Below, in pieces: positions 25,020 through 34,656 of a DNA stretch of 64,000 nt (position 1 is its first letter; every line of letters begins with the position of its first letter). The position numbers were made by a program, and so were the translations under genes. Source of the stretch: CAUTUX01 sp963542015 (GTDB lineage: Bacteria > Bacillota > Clostridia > Christensenellales > CAG-917); NCBI GenBank assembly GCA_963542015.1, contig CAUTUX010000007.1:1-64000 (forward strand). The letters run 5' to 3'. The notes beneath the pieces were generated by a model. That model was not told where the DNA came from and ran no database searches. It worked only from the letters and a program-made list of their open reading frames with translations.

Positions 25020-27287
25020 TTAAATTGTTAATGCTTTTCTGTATGCACCCTTTGTTGCTTCAAATATCTTTGCAACAGAGAAACTATCGCCTAATAAATA
25101 TACTTCTTTAGCTAAATTTGTCTTTTGTGCTTCATAGAAAAGTGCATTATTTGGTTTGGCTCCCATAGCAAGTATTACTGCATCAACTTTAAGATTTTGC
25201 TTAATAAATTTATCTTTAACTTTTTTCTCTAATGGATTAATTACATTTTCAGGCAAAATTGGTGCCCATGTAACATATGCATCCTTTGTATTCTTACCAT
25301 CGTTCTTTTCAAGGACTATGCTATCTTCTTTAATTTCAAGTAATTTAGTGTAGTTATATAACTGCACATTACCTTCTTCAAGTGTGTGGATTATATGTCC
25401 TCTATTTGCGGTACATGTATGATTCATGAAGTATGGTGACATTTCTATAACACTGATAGTTCCTTTATCATATCCTTTTTCATAGCGTAAGAAATATGCA
25501 ACTTCACAACCTACAACGCCACCACCAATAATTGCAATATTTTTGGCATCTTTCAAAATATCTGAATTATTTAGAACATCTATCGCAGTATATACATTTT
25601 TACCGTCAATCCCTTTTATTCTAGGCTTGATTTGATTTGAACCTGTTGCAAATAAAATTGCATCATATTTACCTTTCAAAAGCTCTGGCGTCGCTTCAAT
25701 ATTCATTAGCATCTTAAATTTTGGATTTTTAGTAAACTTATCCTCAACGCAATGTTTTAAATAATCTAAATAGTTCGCAACCTCATATTTAATTTTCGGA
25801 CCAGAACCATTAAATACATTTCCACCAATTTTTACATCTTTTTCATAAAGATCAACTGAATGTCCTCTCTTTAAAAGAACATCTGTTGCAACTATACCAG
25901 CAGGACCAGCTCCGATTACTGCTACTTTTTTAGACTTTTCTGCCTTTTGAATTTCTTCAGGCAACTCGAATTCAAATGATGTTCTTGGGTTAACTGCACA
26001 TTGTGGATGTCCACCCTCAACAAACTCATTTACACAAGCTTCCTGGCATCCAATACATGGTCTTATGTCTTTCACATCACCTTTAAATGCTTTGTTTGCC
26101 CAATCAGCATCAGCAAGTAAAGGTCTTCCCAACATTACCATGTCACATTTACCATCTATCAATGCTTGTTCTGCAAGATCTGGATATCCAAGCTTACCAA
26201 CTGCAACAATCGGTATTTCTAATCCTTTATTTGATAAAATATTATTCTTTTTAAAGTACTCTTTCGTTATTTGAGCAATGTCACAATAACATCCTGATGG
26301 CATTGATGCAGGTGGATGTGGCAACCACCAGTTATCATAACATCCAATATCCACATCAAACATATCGACGCCAGCTTTAACTAAATTTTTCATATAGCTG
26401 AGTGATTGTTCTATTGTTCTTCCACCCTTGAACTTTTTCAAAGTTGAAACTTTATTCATTCTGTCTTTATATGTTTCTTCAAGTGCAAGTGATAAATCAA
26501 TTCTATACATTATTGGGAAGTTATCACCTACTCTTTTTCTTATCTCTTCAACCATTTCAATACCGAAACGCTGATAATCTGCATATTTACCTAATACTCT
26601 CCTATTAAATGCTGGATTTGTTAATTGTTCGATAAGGTATCCTTCATGTCCATGAATATATATACCGTCAAGGTTACAAGTCTTAGCATCAGCTGCACCT
26701 TGCCCAATTCTCTTAATTATCTTGTTAATTGAAGAATCTGACAATCTTAAACATGGTACTTCCTTCATGTACCAGTTTGGATTAAATGAAGCACTGCGTG
26801 GAAACTTTAATTGATTAACTAAACACTGTGGATTTCCAACACGACCAAGCCCGGCTGTTAACTGTATAAATATTTTTGAACCATGAGCGTGACATGCTGA
26901 TGCAAGATCTCTCCATCCACTAAAGACTGTTCTTGATCTATCTATTCTTGGAAAATATGTTAATTTTCCTTTTTCAATCAGTGAAGTATCAATTCCATAT
27001 GTTACAGGAATAAGTCCTGTTGTAATCAAACCTACTCCACCTTTGGCTCGTTCCTCGAAATATTTAATCATCATTTCATTAGGTCTACCAGTTTCTTCAC
27101 ACATTGAAATATTTCCCATTGGAGCCATTACAAGTCTATTTTTGATAGTACATGTGTTTACCTGAACTGGTGAAAAAATATTTTTATAAGGATACAACTT
27201 ATTTGTCATCTTTGGTGTATCAAAACCGTGATTCCACCAATCGCCGAACTTACCTAATAAATCTTGAATTAATTGATCTTTCCCCAT
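25020..27287 (-). CDS. NADH:flavin oxidoreductase / 2,4-dienoyl-CoA reductase-like iron-sulfur flavoenzyme
   Basis: This is a multidomain redox enzyme of 755 residues, in the FadH/BaiCD/trimethylamine dehydrogenase family. The FMN barrel of old-yellow-enzyme type covers about 30-400 (VMAPMGNIS; IHGHEGYLIEQLTNP; VMLGRPLLAD). A 4Fe-4S site follows with C411, C414, C418 and C430 (CIGCQEAC...C). FAD- and NAD-binding domains come next (VIGAGPAGI near 457; IIGGGVVGCEVAYF). Family members reduce enoates or bile-acid intermediates with NAD(P)H; which one applies here cannot be read. It carries a 30-residue N-terminal extension. The ribosome site is weak (GGGG seven bases upstream). Confidence 0.88.
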   Translation of the reverse strand: MGKDQLIQDLLGKFGDWWNHGFDTPKMTNKLYPYKNIFSPVQVNTCTIKNRLVMAPMGNISMCEETGRPNEMMIKYFEERAKGGVGLITTGLIPVTYGIDTSLIEKGKLTYFPRIDRSRTVFSGWRDLASACHAHGSKIFIQLTAGLGRVGNPQCLVNQLKFPRSASFNPNWYMKEVPCLRLSDSSINKIIKRIGQGAADAKTCNLDGIYIHGHEGYLIEQLTNPAFNRRVLGKYADYQRFGIEMVEEIRKRVGDNFPIMYRIDLSLALEETYKDRMNKVSTLKKFKGGRTIEQSLSYMKNLVKAGVDMFDVDIGCYDNWWLPHPPASMPSGCYCDIAQITKEYFKKNNILSNKGLEIPIVAVGKLGYPDLAEQALIDGKCDMVMLGRPLLADADWANKAFKGDVKDIRPCIGCQEACVNEFVEGGHPQCAVNPRTSFEFELPEEIQKAEKSKKVAVIGAGPAGIVATDVLLKRGHSVDLYEKDVKIGGNVFNGSGPKIKYEVANYLDYLKHCVEDKFTKNPKFKMLMNIEATPELLKGKYDAILFATGSNQIKPRIKGIDGKNVYTAIDVLNNSDILKDAKNIAIIGGGVVGCEVAYFLRYEKGYDKGTISVIEMSPYFMNHTCTANRGHIIHTLEEGNVQLYNYTKLLEIKEDSIVLEKNDGKNTKDAYVTWAPILPENVINPLEKKVKDKFIKQNLKVDAVILAMGAKPNNALFYEAQKTNLAKEVYLLGDSFSVAKIFEATKGAYRKALTI

Positions 27288-27347
27288 ATATATACCCCAT
27301 CTTTTTTATTTTAACACATTGAAAAGTTAATTTTAACAGTTAATTTT

Positions 27348-27875
27348 TTAATTACCTTCAAACTTTTTATAACTGCCTTTCAACAACCCAAGTTCAAATT
27401 CGCCACACATATTAAACTTCATTGTTTTTCCAAAAATATTTGTTTCAACATATTCAAGTACGGTTTCGGTTTCATCAAGACCCACATATGCATATCTTAT
27501 CTTTGCTCCTCCACTCTTGAATTGCCCCGTTTGAAATACTTTCATACCAGCACTTTCAGCCTCTGCAACTGCACTATCAAGATTCTTAACATCATACTGA
27601 ATGTGATGAATGTGAGATTTTTTATTTTTTAAGGCATTTGTATAAATGTTTTCTTCACCTTCTGTTTTTATTAGCTCTATAACTGTATGACCATTTCCAC
27701 CAAACACAAGTCTTGCTGAAGAATTTGAAGGTTTACCGTGATACTTAATTTTAATACCATCATCGTAAATTATTTCATACCATTTCTTTATACCAAGCAC
27801 TTTGGTGTATAAATCAACCGCCTTTTGCAAATCATCTACTATAACCCCGATGTGCCCTATTTTACTGCTTTTCAT
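27348..27875 (-). CDS. VOC-superfamily (glyoxalase/epimerase-like) protein
   Basis: The 175-residue product has the vicinal-oxygen-chelate fold. GHIGVIVDDLQKAVDLYTKV is the typical first module, with H8 as a likely metal ligand. HHIQYDVKNLDSAVAEAE begins the second module, and the later glutamate in VLEYVE is a further ligand candidate. This layout resembles methylmalonyl-CoA epimerase or lactoylglutathione lyase relatives, without enough detail to choose. It overlaps folD by 14 bases and precedes the OYE-type reductase, so the two may share a catabolic role, which is inference. Confidence 0.75.
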   Translation of the reverse strand: MKSSKIGHIGVIVDDLQKAVDLYTKVLGIKKWYEIIYDDGIKIKYHGKPSNSSARLVFGGNGHTVIELIKTEGEENIYTNALKNKKSHIHHIQYDVKNLDSAVAEAESAGMKVFQTGQFKSGGAKIRYAYVGLDETETVLEYVETNIFGKTMKFNMCGEFELGLLKGSYKKFEGN

Positions 27876-28719
27876 TTTCTGCCCCTTTTTGAAATTTATA
27901 TGCTGTCAAAGTATTTTTAATTAACATTGTAACTGTCATAGGTCCGACGCCTCCTGGCACTGGTGTAATGTACTTCACCTTATCAATTGCACTTCTTTCG
28001 ACATCTCCGCACAATTTACCATCACTATCTCTGTTTATGCCTACATCTATTACAACTGAATCTTCATTTAACATATCAGCTTTTACAAAGTTCGCCTTAC
28101 CTATAGCTACACAGACAATATCTGCATTTTTAATTAATACTGGTATGTTTTTAGTATGTGAATGTGCAATCGTTACTGTCCCATTGCTTTGCAACATCAA
28201 CTCAGCCAATGGTCTTCCAACAAGGTTTGACCTTCCAATTATCAACACATTCTTCCCGTCTACAGAAATTTTATATTCTTTTAGCAGTTCCATAACTCCC
28301 AATGGAGTACATGGTACAAGTTGGTTTTTTTGTGTAAATAATTTCCCTTTTTGGATGTAATGACAACCATCTACATCTTTATGAAAATCTATGCTATTTA
28401 ATACTGCATCTTCATCAATACCTTTTGGTAACGGAAGTTGAACAATTATGCCATTAACACTTTTATCTTTGTTTAACTGATTAACAACATCAATTATTTC
28501 ATTTTGATTCGCCGTCTCATCTAAGCGTATTAGCTTTGACTGCGTACCAACATAGTCACAACAATTAATCTTATTTCTTACATAAATTTCAGAGGCTTTA
28601 TTATTGCCTACTAAAACAACAGCAAGACAAACTGTTTCACCATTTTTATTTAGTTTTGATATTTCTTCCTTAACTTCATCTTTTATTTTTTGTGAAACAA
28701 GTTTACCATCCAAGATCAT
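27862..28719 (-). CDS. folD: Methylenetetrahydrofolate dehydrogenase / cyclohydrolase
   Basis: FolD interconverts methylene-, methenyl- and formyl-tetrahydrofolate for one-carbon metabolism. It has 285 residues from the ATG at 28719 (GGTGA upstream). YVRNK with the catalytic lysine, IIVQLPLPKG, KDVDGCH, PCTPLGVMELL, VIGRSNLVGRPLAELM and PVPGGVGPMTVTMLI are all present, so both activities should be intact. It sits between guaB and the VOC gene, all in one direction. Confidence 0.95.
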   Translation of the reverse strand: MILDGKLVSQKIKDEVKEEISKLNKNGETVCLAVVLVGNNKASEIYVRNKINCCDYVGTQSKLIRLDETANQNEIIDVVNQLNKDKSVNGIIVQLPLPKGIDEDAVLNSIDFHKDVDGCHYIQKGKLFTQKNQLVPCTPLGVMELLKEYKISVDGKNVLIIGRSNLVGRPLAELMLQSNGTVTIAHSHTKNIPVLIKNADIVCVAIGKANFVKADMLNEDSVVIDVGINRDSDGKLCGDVERSAIDKVKYITPVPGGVGPMTVTMLIKNTLTAYKFQKGAENEKQ

Positions 28720-28730
28720 CAAATCACCAA

Positions 28731-30236
28731 TTAACGATCTTTATATGCATTGTTTTTAAGTATTACATCATGTGCTCCACCCTCAACAATGCTTGTTGCT
28801 GAAACTAAGGTTAACTTAGCTGTTTTGTGTAAATCTGGGATCGTTGTTACCCCGCAGTTACACATGGTTGATTTTACTTTATATAAACTTTTTGAAACAT
28901 TATCTTTTAAACTTCCAGCGTATGGAACATAGCTATCAACACCTTCTTCAAAACTCAATTTGCTCTTTCCGCCCAAATCATATCTTTGCCAGTTTCTTGC
29001 TCTGTTACTTCCTTCGCCCCAATACTCTTTAACATATGTTCCGTTAATGTTCACTTTGTTTGTTGGGCTCTCATCGAACCTTGCAAAGTATCTTCCTAAC
29101 ATGATGAAGTCAGCCCCCATAGCCAGAGCAAGGGTCATATGATAATCATGTACGATACCACCATCAGAACATATTGGTATATAAATTCCAGTTTCTTTAA
29201 AATATTCATCTCTTGCTTTTGCAACTTCAATTAAGGCCGTGGCTTGTCCTCTACCAATACCTTTTTGTTCTCTAGTGATACAAATAGAACCACCACCAAT
29301 TCCAACTTTTATGAAGTCAGCCCCAGCATTTGCTAAAAAGAGAAACCCGTCCTTATCAACAACATTTCCAGCACCGACTCTAACTTTGCCTTTATATTTA
29401 TTGTGGATCCACTCAAGAGTGTTCTTTTGCCAAATCGTATGACCTTCAGAAGAATCAATGCACAAAACATCCGCCCCCGCATCAACTAATGCTGGAACTC
29501 TTTCTTCGTAATCCAGAGTGTTGATACCTGCTCCAACTAAATAGCTTTTATTAACATCTAGAAGTTCATTAGGATTTTCTTTGTGTTCTTCATAGTCTTT
29601 TCTGAAAACAAAAGATTGTAGATGCCCATTTTTATCAATTATTGGTAAGGCATTAATTTTCTTTTCCCAGATTATGTCATTGGCATCGTTCAAAGTTATT
29701 CCATCTTCAGCCGTTATTAATTTTTCAATTGGAGTCATAAAAGTTTCAACTTTTGTTTTTAAATCCATCTTTGAAACTCTATAGTCTCTGCTTGTTATGA
29801 GACCTAATAACTTTCCATTTGCTTCACCGTTTTCTGTAACGGCAATTGTGTTGTGTCCCTTTGTCTCTACAAGATCTACTACATCTTGAAGCGTTGAGCC
29901 TATTTTTAAATTACTATCTGAAACCACAAATCCGGACTTATATAATTTAACTCTTCTTATCATTTGAGCTTCACTTTCAATACTTTGTGAACCATATATA
30001 AATGAAATTCCACCCTGCTTTGCTAATGCAATTGCAAGAGTATCATTTGATACAGATTGCATGATCGCAGACACTAAAGGAATGTTTAAAGAATATTCAG
30101 GTTTCTTTCCCTTTTTGAATTTTACCAAAGGTGTCTGAAGTGATACATTGCTCGGAATACAGTTTTGATCAGTATATCCAGGTACCAAAAGATATTCACT
30201 GAATGTTCTTGATGGTTCTTCAAATATTTTTGCCAT
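28731..30236 (-). CDS. guaB: Inosine-5'-monophosphate dehydrogenase with CBS pair
   Basis: It oxidises IMP to XMP with NAD, the committing step of GMP synthesis. It has 501 residues. The catalytic barrel is interrupted by two CBS domains (about 95-215; VETFMTPIEKLITAED and KINALPIIDKNGHL). The active-site loop is KVGIGGGSICITREQ with the catalytic cysteine, and SDGGIVHDYHMTLALAMGADFIMLG and YWGEGSNRA complete it. The residue after the cysteine is Ile, where most bacterial enzymes have Thr, as in CTTR. Its position takes the place where hslU usually follows hslV. Confidence 0.93.
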   Translation of the reverse strand: MAKIFEEPSRTFSEYLLVPGYTDQNCIPSNVSLQTPLVKFKKGKKPEYSLNIPLVSAIMQSVSNDTLAIALAKQGGISFIYGSQSIESEAQMIRRVKLYKSGFVVSDSNLKIGSTLQDVVDLVETKGHNTIAVTENGEANGKLLGLITSRDYRVSKMDLKTKVETFMTPIEKLITAEDGITLNDANDIIWEKKINALPIIDKNGHLQSFVFRKDYEEHKENPNELLDVNKSYLVGAGINTLDYEERVPALVDAGADVLCIDSSEGHTIWQKNTLEWIHNKYKGKVRVGAGNVVDKDGFLFLANAGADFIKVGIGGGSICITREQKGIGRGQATALIEVAKARDEYFKETGIYIPICSDGGIVHDYHMTLALAMGADFIMLGRYFARFDESPTNKVNINGTYVKEYWGEGSNRARNWQRYDLGGKSKLSFEEGVDSYVPYAGSLKDNVSKSLYKVKSTMCNCGVTTIPDLHKTAKLTLVSATSIVEGGAHDVILKNNAYKDR

Positions 30237-30249
30237 ATTTGTGCTACTC

Positions 30250-30780
30250 CTAAATTGTTAAAACGGTAATATGATTATTTGTATAAACACAAAGTTCACT
30301 TGCAATTTCTAATGACTTTCTTGCAATTTCTTCAGCACTGAGATTTGTTTCTGCATTAAGTGCTCTTGCTGCTGCCAATGCGTAGTTACCGCCACTACCA
30401 ATCGCACATATTCCACTTTCAGGTTCAATAACCTCACCAGAACCAGCTATGAGATACATCGCAGTTTTATCTGCAACAATCATCAATGCATCCAAAACTC
30501 TTGACTGATTTTTTCTCCACTGCTGTGCCAATTCAACCGCAGCTCTCATTAAGTTACCACTATATTTTTCTAACATTTCTTCGAATTTTTCAGAAAGTGC
30601 AAAGGCATCAGCTACTGACCCTGCAAAACCTAAAATTACCTTTTCATTAAATATTCTTTTTACCTTAACAGCATTACCTTTCATGATAACTCTTTCACCC
30701 ATAGTTACCTGACCATCTCCAGCGATTGCTGTAATTCCATTCTTTTTAATTGCACAAATTGTTGTTCCCTTAAAATCCAT
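30250..30780 (-). CDS. hslV: ATP-dependent protease proteolytic subunit HslV (ClpQ)
   Basis: HslV is a proteasome-beta-like threonine protease of 176 residues. The short propeptide MDFKG precedes the Thr-Thr-Ile active site, as in B. subtilis ClpQ. SGDGQVT-type GDGQVTMGERVIMKG, GFAGSVADAFALSEKFE, GSGEVIEP and IGSGGNYALAAARAL are diagnostic. The start has AGAGG six bases upstream and overlaps trmFO. In other genomes hslU, the ATPase partner, follows directly; here guaB does, and hslU is nowhere in this window. Confidence 0.95.
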   Translation of the reverse strand: MDFKGTTICAIKKNGITAIAGDGQVTMGERVIMKGNAVKVKRIFNEKVILGFAGSVADAFALSEKFEEMLEKYSGNLMRAAVELAQQWRKNQSRVLDALMIVADKTAMYLIAGSGEVIEPESGICAIGSGGNYALAAARALNAETNLSAEEIARKSLEIASELCVYTNNHITVLTI

Positions 30781-32068
30781 TGATAACCTCTTGTTTATAT
30801 TTGTTTATATCTATACAAGCTCTATTATAGTATGCTTTATTCCTTTCTGTCTTGTTTTTTATCTCTATTTTGTTTAAAAGCCCAAAATTGGCATTCATCG
30901 GTTGAAAATGAACATTTTTAGAATGGATATATCTGATTAATGCCCCAGAAATGGTGTTTTCTCCAGGTATTTTGAATTCAATTTTTCTTATATAGGCATC
31001 AACAGCAATTGCCGTATATAAGCCACTCATAATACTTTCAACATACCCTTCAACTCCAGTAACTTGACCTGCTAGAAAGATGTTTTCATTATCTTTTAAT
31101 GAAAAATTCATGTTTAAAAGTTCTGGACTGTCAATGAACATATTTTTATGCATTGATCCATATCTTAAGTACTCTGCATTTTTGAGTGCAGGTATGATTG
31201 AGAATACTCTCTTTTGTTCACTATATTTGAGATTTGTTTGAAAACCCACAAGATTAAAACAGTTGCCTTGTATATTCTCTTTTCTAGCTTGAACAACGGC
31301 ATAGTATCTTTCACCATTTTGACCATATATCCCAACTGGCTTTAGTGGACCAAATCTCATTGAATCAACCCCAGTCTTTGCTATTAATTCAATAGGCATA
31401 CACCCTTGAAATAGTTCCCGTTTTTCAAAGTCATGCAATTCAACTACATCAGCAGAAATTAAATTATTATAGAAATTGAGATACTCTTCTTTGCTCATTG
31501 GAAGATTTAAATAGTCCGCATCTCCTTTCCCATATCGTGATGAAAAAAATGCACTATTCATATCAATACTATCTGCATCAATTATCGGAGCAATTGCATC
31601 ATAGAAATGAAATCTATTATTTGGAAAAAGTTCATTGCATAATTTTTCACTACTTAGTGGCCCAGTTGCTATAATCCAAATTCCGTCGTCATCAATCTGT
31701 ATGACTTCTTTTCTTATAAGTTTGAATTTATCAAAACTATTTAATTTCTCAAGAACTTTATTTGAAAATTTTTTTCTGTCAACACATAGTGCACTTCCAC
31801 CAGGAACTGCACACAACTTTGCAAGTTCAAGCAACCTACAACCAAGAACCTCTAACTCTTTTTTTAAAGTTCCTGATGCAGTGCCTTCGTCCATTGATTT
31901 TAGTGAGTTTGAACAAACTAGTTCAGCAATATCACCAGTCTTATGAGCTCCAGTTTGAAAGTCTGGACGCATTTCATAAAGGTTAACGGCATATCCTCTT
32001 TCTAACAGCTGAATCGCTGTTTCAGAACCACTTAATCCTCCACCAACAATGTTAATTGTTTTCATCAT
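30770..32068 (-). CDS. trmFO: tRNA (uracil-54-C5) methyltransferase, folate/FAD-dependent
   Basis: TrmFO makes ribothymidine-54 in the tRNA T-loop using methylenetetrahydrofolate and FAD. It has 432 residues. The FAD motif NIVGGGLSGSETAIQLLERG opens the protein; ELVCSNSLKS, FQGCMPIE and LAGQVTGVEGYVESIMSGL are the family signatures. ATG codons at 32068 and 32065 are both possible. It overlaps topA by 17 bases and hslV by 11, matching the standard topA-trmFO-hslV order. Confidence 0.95.
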   Translation of the reverse strand: MMKTINIVGGGLSGSETAIQLLERGYAVNLYEMRPDFQTGAHKTGDIAELVCSNSLKSMDEGTASGTLKKELEVLGCRLLELAKLCAVPGGSALCVDRKKFSNKVLEKLNSFDKFKLIRKEVIQIDDDGIWIIATGPLSSEKLCNELFPNNRFHFYDAIAPIIDADSIDMNSAFFSSRYGKGDADYLNLPMSKEEYLNFYNNLISADVVELHDFEKRELFQGCMPIELIAKTGVDSMRFGPLKPVGIYGQNGERYYAVVQARKENIQGNCFNLVGFQTNLKYSEQKRVFSIIPALKNAEYLRYGSMHKNMFIDSPELLNMNFSLKDNENIFLAGQVTGVEGYVESIMSGLYTAIAVDAYIRKIEFKIPGENTISGALIRYIHSKNVHFQPMNANFGLLNKIEIKNKTERNKAYYNRACIDINKYKQEVINGF

Positions 32069-34199
32069 TAAGTTTGATTACTTCAATATGACCACAACTC
32101 GTACATTTATTGCGAATCTCATTATCCTTTTTAAGCATTTCCATAACCGAACCACACTCTGGGCAAAGATGGTCAGCTGGAATTTTCCATGTTATCAGAT
32201 CACATGTTTTATTTGTCTGATTATTGTTTTCACATATAAAAAATGCTTTGCCTTTCTTGCTCATTCTTTTGTATATGTTTCCACCACATTTTGGACACTT
32301 ACCAACAGTATCAAGTATAGGCTTAGTATTTTTACATTGAGGATAATTTTGACATGCAAGGAACTTTCCAAATCTTCCAGTTCTTATGAGCATATGGGCA
32401 CCACATTTCTCACATATCACATCAGAAACTTCAACAGTTGAAATTCTTTCACCCATATTATTCAAGGCAGAATCAATTGTTTTAACCATGTTGTCATAAT
32501 ATTCTCTTATTACTTGAACCCAACCTTTTTCACCTTCCGCAATTTTATCAAGAAGCACTTCAAAGTGAGCTGTAAATTTTAAGTCCATCAAATCAACAAA
32601 TGCCTTTTCGAGATATTTGGTTGTTGCTCTACCAAGAACTGTTGGGTATATTATTCTCTTTTCTCTAGTTATATACCCTCTTGAAATAAGAACAGAAATT
32701 ATTGATGCATATGTGCTTGGTCTTCCAATTCCATTTTCTTCCATCGCCTTTACCAAGCTAGCATCAGTATATCTCTTTGGTGGTTTTGTGAATTTTTGTT
32801 CTGCTTCATATTTAATGTAGTTTAGTATTTCATTTACATTAAAATCAGGCGTTGTATTCAGCGTCTCATCTTCTTCATCACTTTCATTTGTATTTGTATA
32901 TATTGCTGTGTATCCTTTAAATTTGATTGTTTTGCCTTTTAAAACAAAACCAACTTTGTTGTATGGATTGTCATTTATATCTGAGTCATTATTTGCTGAC
33001 CCCTTATCTGCATTGATATGAACTGTTAGGGTATCATATTCTGCATTACTCATCTGAGATGCCATATACCTTTCATAAATAAGCTTATACAAACGATATA
33101 TTCTATTGTCGACCTTATTGTATATATCTTGAGGTCTGATCTCTAATGTGATAGGTCTTATGGCTTCATGAGCATCCTGTGCATTTGCAGATTTCTTATA
33201 TTCATTGATTTCATGTGGAACAAATTCAGCACCAAAATTTTCTACGATATATTCTCTTGTCTTCTTCTGGAAATCTGGTGATACACGAACTGAGTCCGTT
33301 CTCATGTATGTAATCAGAGCATGAAGTCCAAGTCCTTCAATATCAACACCTTCATAAAGTTTTTGAGCAGTACTCATAACAATCTCAGAAGTCATACCCA
33401 ATTTATTGTTGGCATCCTGTTGCATTGTTGAAGTTGTGAATGGTGGTGCTGGTTTGGCAATGAGAACTGACCTTTTAACATCGTCTACTATATATGATGC
33501 TACATTAAGATCTTTTATTATTGCATCAGCAACTTCCTTTGATTCAACTTTTATCTTTTTACCGCTTATATCATTAAATAAAGCCTTAACTTGCTGTGAA
33601 GCGTTATTCTTTAAATAAACCGAAATTGTCCAGTATTCTTTAGGAACAAAGTTCTCAATTTCAATTTCTCTGTCTACTATCATTTTAAGTGCTGGAGACT
33701 GAACACGACCAGCAGATTTCGCACTTTGAACAGCTCTTGAAACAACTGGTGAAATTTTATATCCAACTAATCTATCTAAAACTCGTCTTGCTTGCTGTGC
33801 ATCAACAAGATTCTTATCAATTTCTCTTGGTTCAAGTATTGCATTCTGTACAGCTTTCTTACTAATTTCATTAAATACAATTCGTACTTTCTTGTCGCTA
33901 TCAATATTAAGCTGATTCATTAAATGCATTGCTATGGCTTCCCCTTCTCTATCAGGGTCAGTTGCAAGGTATACTTCGTCACATTTTGACATTGTATTTT
34001 TTATTGATGCTATAAGCTTCTTCTTATCTTCACTTACAATATATTGAGGTTTGAAATCTTGTTTGATATCTATTCCTAAAGTTCTTGTTGGAAGATCGCA
34101 AATATGCCCTTTCGATGCAACAACTGTAACCTCATTACCTAGATATTTCGCTATTGTTTTTGCTTTCGAAGGAGACTCAACTATTATTAATTTTTTCAT
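32052..34199 (-). CDS. topA: DNA topoisomerase I
   Basis: This type IA enzyme relaxes negative supercoils. It has 715 residues. The Toprim domain begins IVESPSKAKTI and carries DPDREGEAIA. The active-site tyrosine is in ITYMRTDSVRVS. Zinc ribbons at the C-terminus have CEKCG...CQNYPQC, CPKCGG and CPECG...CTSCG, so three modules. AAGGA upstream supports the ATG. Its promoter has a 24-bp palindrome at the transcription start. Confidence 0.96.
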   Translation of the reverse strand: MKKLIIVESPSKAKTIAKYLGNEVTVVASKGHICDLPTRTLGIDIKQDFKPQYIVSEDKKKLIASIKNTMSKCDEVYLATDPDREGEAIAMHLMNQLNIDSDKKVRIVFNEISKKAVQNAILEPREIDKNLVDAQQARRVLDRLVGYKISPVVSRAVQSAKSAGRVQSPALKMIVDREIEIENFVPKEYWTISVYLKNNASQQVKALFNDISGKKIKVESKEVADAIIKDLNVASYIVDDVKRSVLIAKPAPPFTTSTMQQDANNKLGMTSEIVMSTAQKLYEGVDIEGLGLHALITYMRTDSVRVSPDFQKKTREYIVENFGAEFVPHEINEYKKSANAQDAHEAIRPITLEIRPQDIYNKVDNRIYRLYKLIYERYMASQMSNAEYDTLTVHINADKGSANNDSDINDNPYNKVGFVLKGKTIKFKGYTAIYTNTNESDEEDETLNTTPDFNVNEILNYIKYEAEQKFTKPPKRYTDASLVKAMEENGIGRPSTYASIISVLISRGYITREKRIIYPTVLGRATTKYLEKAFVDLMDLKFTAHFEVLLDKIAEGEKGWVQVIREYYDNMVKTIDSALNNMGERISTVEVSDVICEKCGAHMLIRTGRFGKFLACQNYPQCKNTKPILDTVGKCPKCGGNIYKRMSKKGKAFFICENNNQTNKTCDLITWKIPADHLCPECGSVMEMLKKDNEIRNKCTSCGHIEVIKLNDENN

Positions 34200-34210
34200 A
34201 TGGTATCCTT

Positions 34211-34269
34211 AATTAATGCAAGCTTGCGTTAATTTTTGTTAGTTTACTATACGATAAAATGAGTGTCAA
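34211..34269 (-). promoter_or_regulatory. topA promoter with a 24-bp palindrome at the start site
   Basis: TTGACA (34264-34269), 17 bases, TAAACT (34241-34246). Starting about where transcription begins, 34211-34234 is a palindrome with one mismatched pair, centred on AAGCTT. It covers roughly +1 to +24, so it could be an operator or a 5' hairpin just before the topA ribosome site. Confidence 0.6.
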
Positions 34270-34347
34270 GCGGATTTTTGAACCTTGAATAACTAAAAAT
34301 ATCATTATTCTTAAAGTTATATAGTAAGGGTAACTATTGAGATAACA

Positions 34348-34370
34348 GGTATTCTAATCCATTAAAATTA
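34348..34370 (+). repeat. Short intergenic motif, copy C
   Basis: A diverged copy (TCTAATCCATTAAAATTA core) lies between the topA promoter and tRNA-Cys. It has one base less than copies A and B before the core. Confidence 0.4.
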
Positions 34371-34429
34371 TTATGTCTGTACTGTTTCCTCTATGATAGA
34401 AAATAAAATTAAAATTAAATCGTCAATAT

Positions 34430-34458
34430 TTGCATATTTAATTCAATTTTGATATTAT
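34430..34458 (+). promoter_or_regulatory. Promoter of the tRNA-Cys/tRNA-Leu pair
   Basis: TTGCAT (34430-34435), 17 bases, TATTAT (34453-34458), about 12 bases before the first mature tRNA base. Confidence 0.6.
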
Positions 34459-34470
34459 TAATGCCGTTGT

Positions 34471-34544
34471 GGCACTATAGCCAAGTGGTAAGGCAAGGGT
34501 CTGCAAAATCCTCATCTCCAGTTCAAATCTGGATGGTGCCTCCA
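34471..34544 (+). tRNA. tRNA-Cys (anticodon GCA)
   Basis: The 74-nt cloverleaf has acceptor GGCACTA with TGGTGCC, anticodon loop CTGCAAA closed by AGGGT/ATCCT, discriminator T and an encoded CCA. Confidence 0.93.
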
Positions 34545-34552
34545 AACAACAT

Positions 34553-34639
34553 GCCGCTGTGATGGAATAGGTAGACGTAAGGGACTTAAAATCCCTCGGT
34601 GGCAACACCGTGCCAGTTCGAGTCTGGCCAGCGGCACCA
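34553..34639 (+). tRNA. tRNA-Leu (anticodon TAA)
   Basis: The 87-nt molecule has acceptor GCCGCTG with CAGCGGC, the long variable arm of leucine tRNAs (CGGTGGCAACACCG), anticodon loop CTTAAAA and an encoded CCA. It follows tRNA-Cys by eight bases and is probably co-transcribed. Confidence 0.94.
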
Positions 34640-34656
34640 CAAAATGTTGTTATTAA

